Below, in pieces: positions 60,400 through 64,000 of a DNA stretch of 64,000 bases. This stretch comes from Numida meleagris (taxonomy: Eukaryota > Chordata > Aves > Galliformes > Numididae): positions 17,001,483-17,065,482 of the forward strand of contig NC_034409.1 in assembly GCF_002078875.1 (NCBI RefSeq), written 5' to 3'. The notes beneath the pieces are model-generated. The model was given only the letters and a program-made list of their open reading frames with translations, had not been told where the DNA came from and did no database searches. The translations under genes were made by a program, and so were the position numbers. The first letter of the stretch is position 1, and each line of letters opens with the position of its first letter.

Positions 60400-63300
60400 A
60401 CTGTCTCCATTCAGACATGTGCTTCTGACAATTTAATACAGAGGTGGGTTCCCTCCCTCCCTCAAAGTTATGAAACTATCCGCTGGGAGACACAGCATAC
60501 ATGTGTCAGATAAATGAAGTCACACCTTTAAGAGGATTGCCTGGAAGTTCTTGACTCTCTCTTCAAACATCGACTGATTCCTTCCTAAAGAGGTTGAGGG
60601 AAACCTCGCACAAAAACAATTCCATGCTGTGGAAAGCATGAATGAGTTTCACCATCGCAGGTTCCTCACGAAGGACATGCTGTCCCAGTTCCCTCCTCAG
60701 CAGCTTCTACTTTATGACAGCTTGTGTCCTATGCATAGTGGCACTCGTTCATGTGGATATGTGCTGGTTGCAAGTACCACCGGTGCAGGAACTGAATTGT
60801 GTAATGCTCTAAATGTTGCAGTCCCAGATGTATTGTTTTTTTTCTATGTCAGAAATTCCCCAGGTCATAACGTTGTCACTGTTCTCAGTAGGAAACCTTA
60901 ATTGCAGAGCTAGTTGGCAAAGAGTTGGATTAGCTGGCAGAGTATCGTCTGGAAAATCTTTCAGCTGTACAATGTTATCTCGTCCCCTGATATTTCCCGC
61001 CCCCACCCCTGAGGATTCCTAGCCTGCTGCATTGGGTGAGATACATATGTTTTCCCCAGCTCCAAGAGCTGTGAAGGGTTCCTCTGGGATATCTGAGTAT
61101 AGATACCTAAGTGTGTCTTCAGTTGCTAGGTTATTTTTAGTTGATGGGTGGTTACCAAGTCATCTATAATTGTGCTGTTAAATGTGTCAGAGCAGCTACT
61201 GCAAAGCGAGGTGCTCCCTGTAACAGGTAGAGTGTGTAAGGGAAAATGAGAGTACAAGCTAAGCAGTACAGAAGTGAGCTGTGTAAAGCTTTGAGTGATA
61301 TAAGGGTCTCCCCTGTATATTGCTTGGTGAGCAAATATGGGGAAGACGGTCCATGAGTATGACACAAAAGGAGAAACATGATGATATATACTTTGACCCT
61401 GCTATCCATAGTTCCTGTGACTGGCATATTGTGTCATTTCTTATTTGTGGTACTTGGAAATTTACCAGTGATCAGAGGACTGCAGTGGTCTCACAGATCC
61501 TTTCACTTCTTAGCAGCTCCTATACTGCCCTGGTCAGCAGTGGCCAAAAGCTGTTACCAACTGGTGGCTGCTAAGTAGAAGAACGTACAGCAAGTTCGCA
61601 GTGGACAACTGTCCACATGACACAGACTGCTGGCAGTTCTTTCCCTGTAAATAGACAAAAGGAATAAAATCATACCTGAATAGCAACTCAGTAAGGTAGT
61701 GGGAAGAAGGCAGGAACAGCAAAATAAGGCAACTGGAAAGCCAGAGGAAATCCAAAAACTTTTCTAAAAATATGCATCAGAAGTATTAAGCAGAAAGGAC
61801 ACAACAGCAAAGAAATTTATCCTTGGTTACTCCAAAATGTCCTCACTGCATTATCCCTTTCATGAATCTGCTAGCAAGAGAAAGAGCGGGAAGAAGGGTT
61901 TTGTCTGCCAAAAAATTGTTAAAGCCATATTAACACATCATTTATTTAGGTGAGTGAAGAAAAAATGAAGTGAAAACTTAAGGAAGGAGGTGGTCAGATG
62001 GATACGTTTGTGATTCTTGTGGCAGCTACATCACGTCACAAACTGGCGATTAACAGAATCCCTCTAGAGATGAATTTCTATTTTGGTGGCACTTGCCCAT
62101 CATCAGCAGCAGATCAGTGATGGTGTTTTGAGGACTGTTGCTGTGGTGACTAGCTCAATAGCAAAGAAATGGGAACCAGCTGTTGGTATGGGGAAAAAGT
62201 ATTTAGAGGCTGCAAAAAATAATTGGTAGAAATATACCCATCAGTATTCATTACTTATACTCAATATATCATCTATTTTCGTTGGATTCAAAGTGGGAAA
62301 GGATTTATAATGCCACTTCAGGCATATGTGAAAGATGAACTGGGTGAATTTCAGCAAAATAAAATGTTAAACTTAGCATCAGGAGAAACATTCCAGCTGA
62401 GAGAACCGCTGGGCTGGAATAATCGCCTCAAGTGACTGGTGACAGACTATTGCCTGAGTAACTCAAAAGTAACAAAAATGAAATCCAGTGGGCACTGGGA
62501 AAGGTTTGGGCTAGATAACCTAATAATAGATACTGTCTGCTCTTTTTTTTTTTTTTTTTTTTTTTTTTGTGATTCAATGCCAGTAGTAGATTCCAAATTC
62601 ATTAGTGAAAATGGGTTAACGTCATCTCATGCTACTGTATTTAGATCTGCATTGGCCATGCATAATTTTGGGGCTTATCACATGAACGGGAATAAAATCA
62701 TGATGCGAAAATACATTCAACGCAACTGAAAATATGAGGCGCTTATTTACAGTCGTATGGAACACAATGTAAACATGGTCATGTTTCAGGAACTTCAGCA
62801 TTTTTTAATTTAAAATATCTCATTATGGAAGAATGGATCTTTTAAAGGCTGGTAGATTTGTTTCACAGAATTAAATGCAGAGCAGAGAAGATATTTTTAA
62901 ACCTCTAGAACTGAGCAAAGGCTGCTGTCTTCACTACAGAGTTCCAGTTTTAGTAATTCTGTTGAACTAGACAGAAGTTTCAGTAAAAGGAACAAATGAG
63001 CTGTGTTTCCAAAATCGAACATACATTTGGAAAATATGCACTTATTTGTTGTGCTGCTTCCCCATAAGAACCAGGAAGAGCTCATATTTTAAGCACAGTT
63101 GCCTTTGCCCCACGATCATCAGGAAAATGCATTCCTTACTGCTTTTCCCAGTTGCAACCCTGCTGGAAATCTCTTCCAGCACCATCACCATCCTTCACCT
63201 GCATGAAGGAGCTTTCAGGTGCTCAGCATCCCTCTCTAACATTAAAACACAAGTGGAAAATTCCCCGTAGAGTGGTTTCCAGACAGAAGCTATTGCTGGG

Positions 63301-64000
63301 ATGAGAGCTTTTCGCTTCTACATTACAGGAGATGCCTGGAGTCAGAGCTTTGGCAAAAACCTGGAAACATATAGTGAGTTGGTGCTATAAATCTCTTGGC
63401 CCAAGCAGCTTGCAAACTGTTGGACAGGTGTTAACTGTATTAGCTAGGGTTCAAACTTTAATAGGCTGAAAGATCAGGGGGTGTTTTAGTCAGGGGAATT
63501 TTTTCCTAAAAGTCTTCCTACAAGAGAAGCCCATGCTGGTAATTTGAGATATCTTTAATATTTTATAAATCTTTATGTAGATGACAAGTCAAGAATTTGA
63601 AGGTGGCTATTTTTGAATGGGGATCATCCTATTTGAAAGGTCCAAGTCTATCAAGAAAATGCAAAAAGCACAGTGCACCATATTTAGTACAGCAAGCATC
63701 GTTGCCAGGTACCACTGTCCTCCCAAATGGGAAGTCTTCTGGAATCCCTCGTTGCTATGAGACTAAATATCTCCGTACCGTGTGAGTGCTGAACCAGATT
63801 TTGCTCCCACTTACACCACTGTGCGTGTGGAGGGACTCCCCTGTGGCTGGGAAGCGCAGCGCTGCGTTCTGATGCCGTGCTTCTCTAAGGGTCTGGTCCA
63901 AAGACTGCTAGAGCTCAGGAGTGTCTGCTTAATACAGAAGCTCCACGAAGTGAGACCTGCTTAAAATCAAAGAACGTGGGGGCTGCACTGCCATGATGAA
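60400..64000. other. less AT-rich unique sequence, no gene confirmed
   Basis: More complex and somewhat richer in G+C than the rest of the unique DNA, with several overlapping frames of 60-96 codons and no recognisable domain. A T27-like run sits at 62542-62568. The segment at about 63,785-63,850 ('gaaccagattttgctcccac', 'ttacaccactgtg') resembles one arm of an ancient amniote palindromic repeat. The change in composition may mean a gene lies just beyond the window, but nothing here proves it. Confidence 0.4.

Noticed and set aside
62500..62530. 'ttgggctagataacc' as a CR1 3' end
   Set aside because: Only about 15 bases match, with no tail and no upstream CR1 wording.
62542..62568. Long T run as the A-tail of a minus-strand processed gene
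   Set aside because: No AATAAA complement (TTTATT) at the right distance and no recognisable transcript beside it.
1..64000. CRISPR arrays, tRNA or rRNA genes, bacterial-type operons
   Set aside because: No spaced direct repeats, no cloverleaf or rRNA wording, and the repeat content is clearly avian nuclear DNA.

Overview
The window looks like nuclear DNA of a bird, most probably a galliform close to chicken. It is AT-rich with no operon-like coding. It carries many 5'-truncated CR1 LINEs ending in the usual octamer-like tail, and three copies of a mariner element recognisable as Galluhop (Mariner1_GG-like). It also has an ancient MIR-type SINE and an avian endogenous-retrovirus LTR relic. 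I found no convincing host protein-coding gene, tRNA, rRNA or CRISPR array. Every open frame with recognisable similarity belongs to a retrotransposon or transposon; the rest look like chance frames. The window is best read as intergenic or deep intronic sequence.

Layout. 1-3.2 kb: a CR1 3' end, a deleted Galluhop copy (523-1084), and a minus-strand CR1 split by a plus-strand CR1. 5.4-7.6 kb: a 485-bp inverted duplication, about 99% identical by eye, around a 1.25-kb spacer; it captures part of a CR1 and a possible 18-nt exon-like segment. 8.7-8.9 kb: a purine microsatellite. 9.4 and 14.0 kb: CR1 tails. 15.2-17.6 kb: a near full-length Galluhop with a dead transposase, split by a 1.1-kb CR1. 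21.8 kb: an orphan LINE reverse-transcriptase fragment. 28.3-31.1 kb: two same-strand CR1s, then a second deleted Galluhop. 37.8-38.3 kb: an unclassified GC-richer block with palindromes. 44.4 and 50.0 kb: CR1 fragments. 50.9-51.1 kb: LTR relic. 53.0-53.3 kb: a long CTTT microsatellite with an ambiguous base. 53.6-54.3 kb: MIR and ancient L3/CR1-like relics. 60-64 kb: less AT-rich unique sequence and a possible ancient palindromic-repeat remnant.

The elements do not work together as a pathway. What they give is a history: ancient amniote repeats, then Galluhop, then CR1 insertions into Galluhop and into older CR1, and a late inverted duplication that copied part of an existing CR1. No new biological system is claimed; the inverted duplication with its intact splice-like signals is the observation most worth checking.
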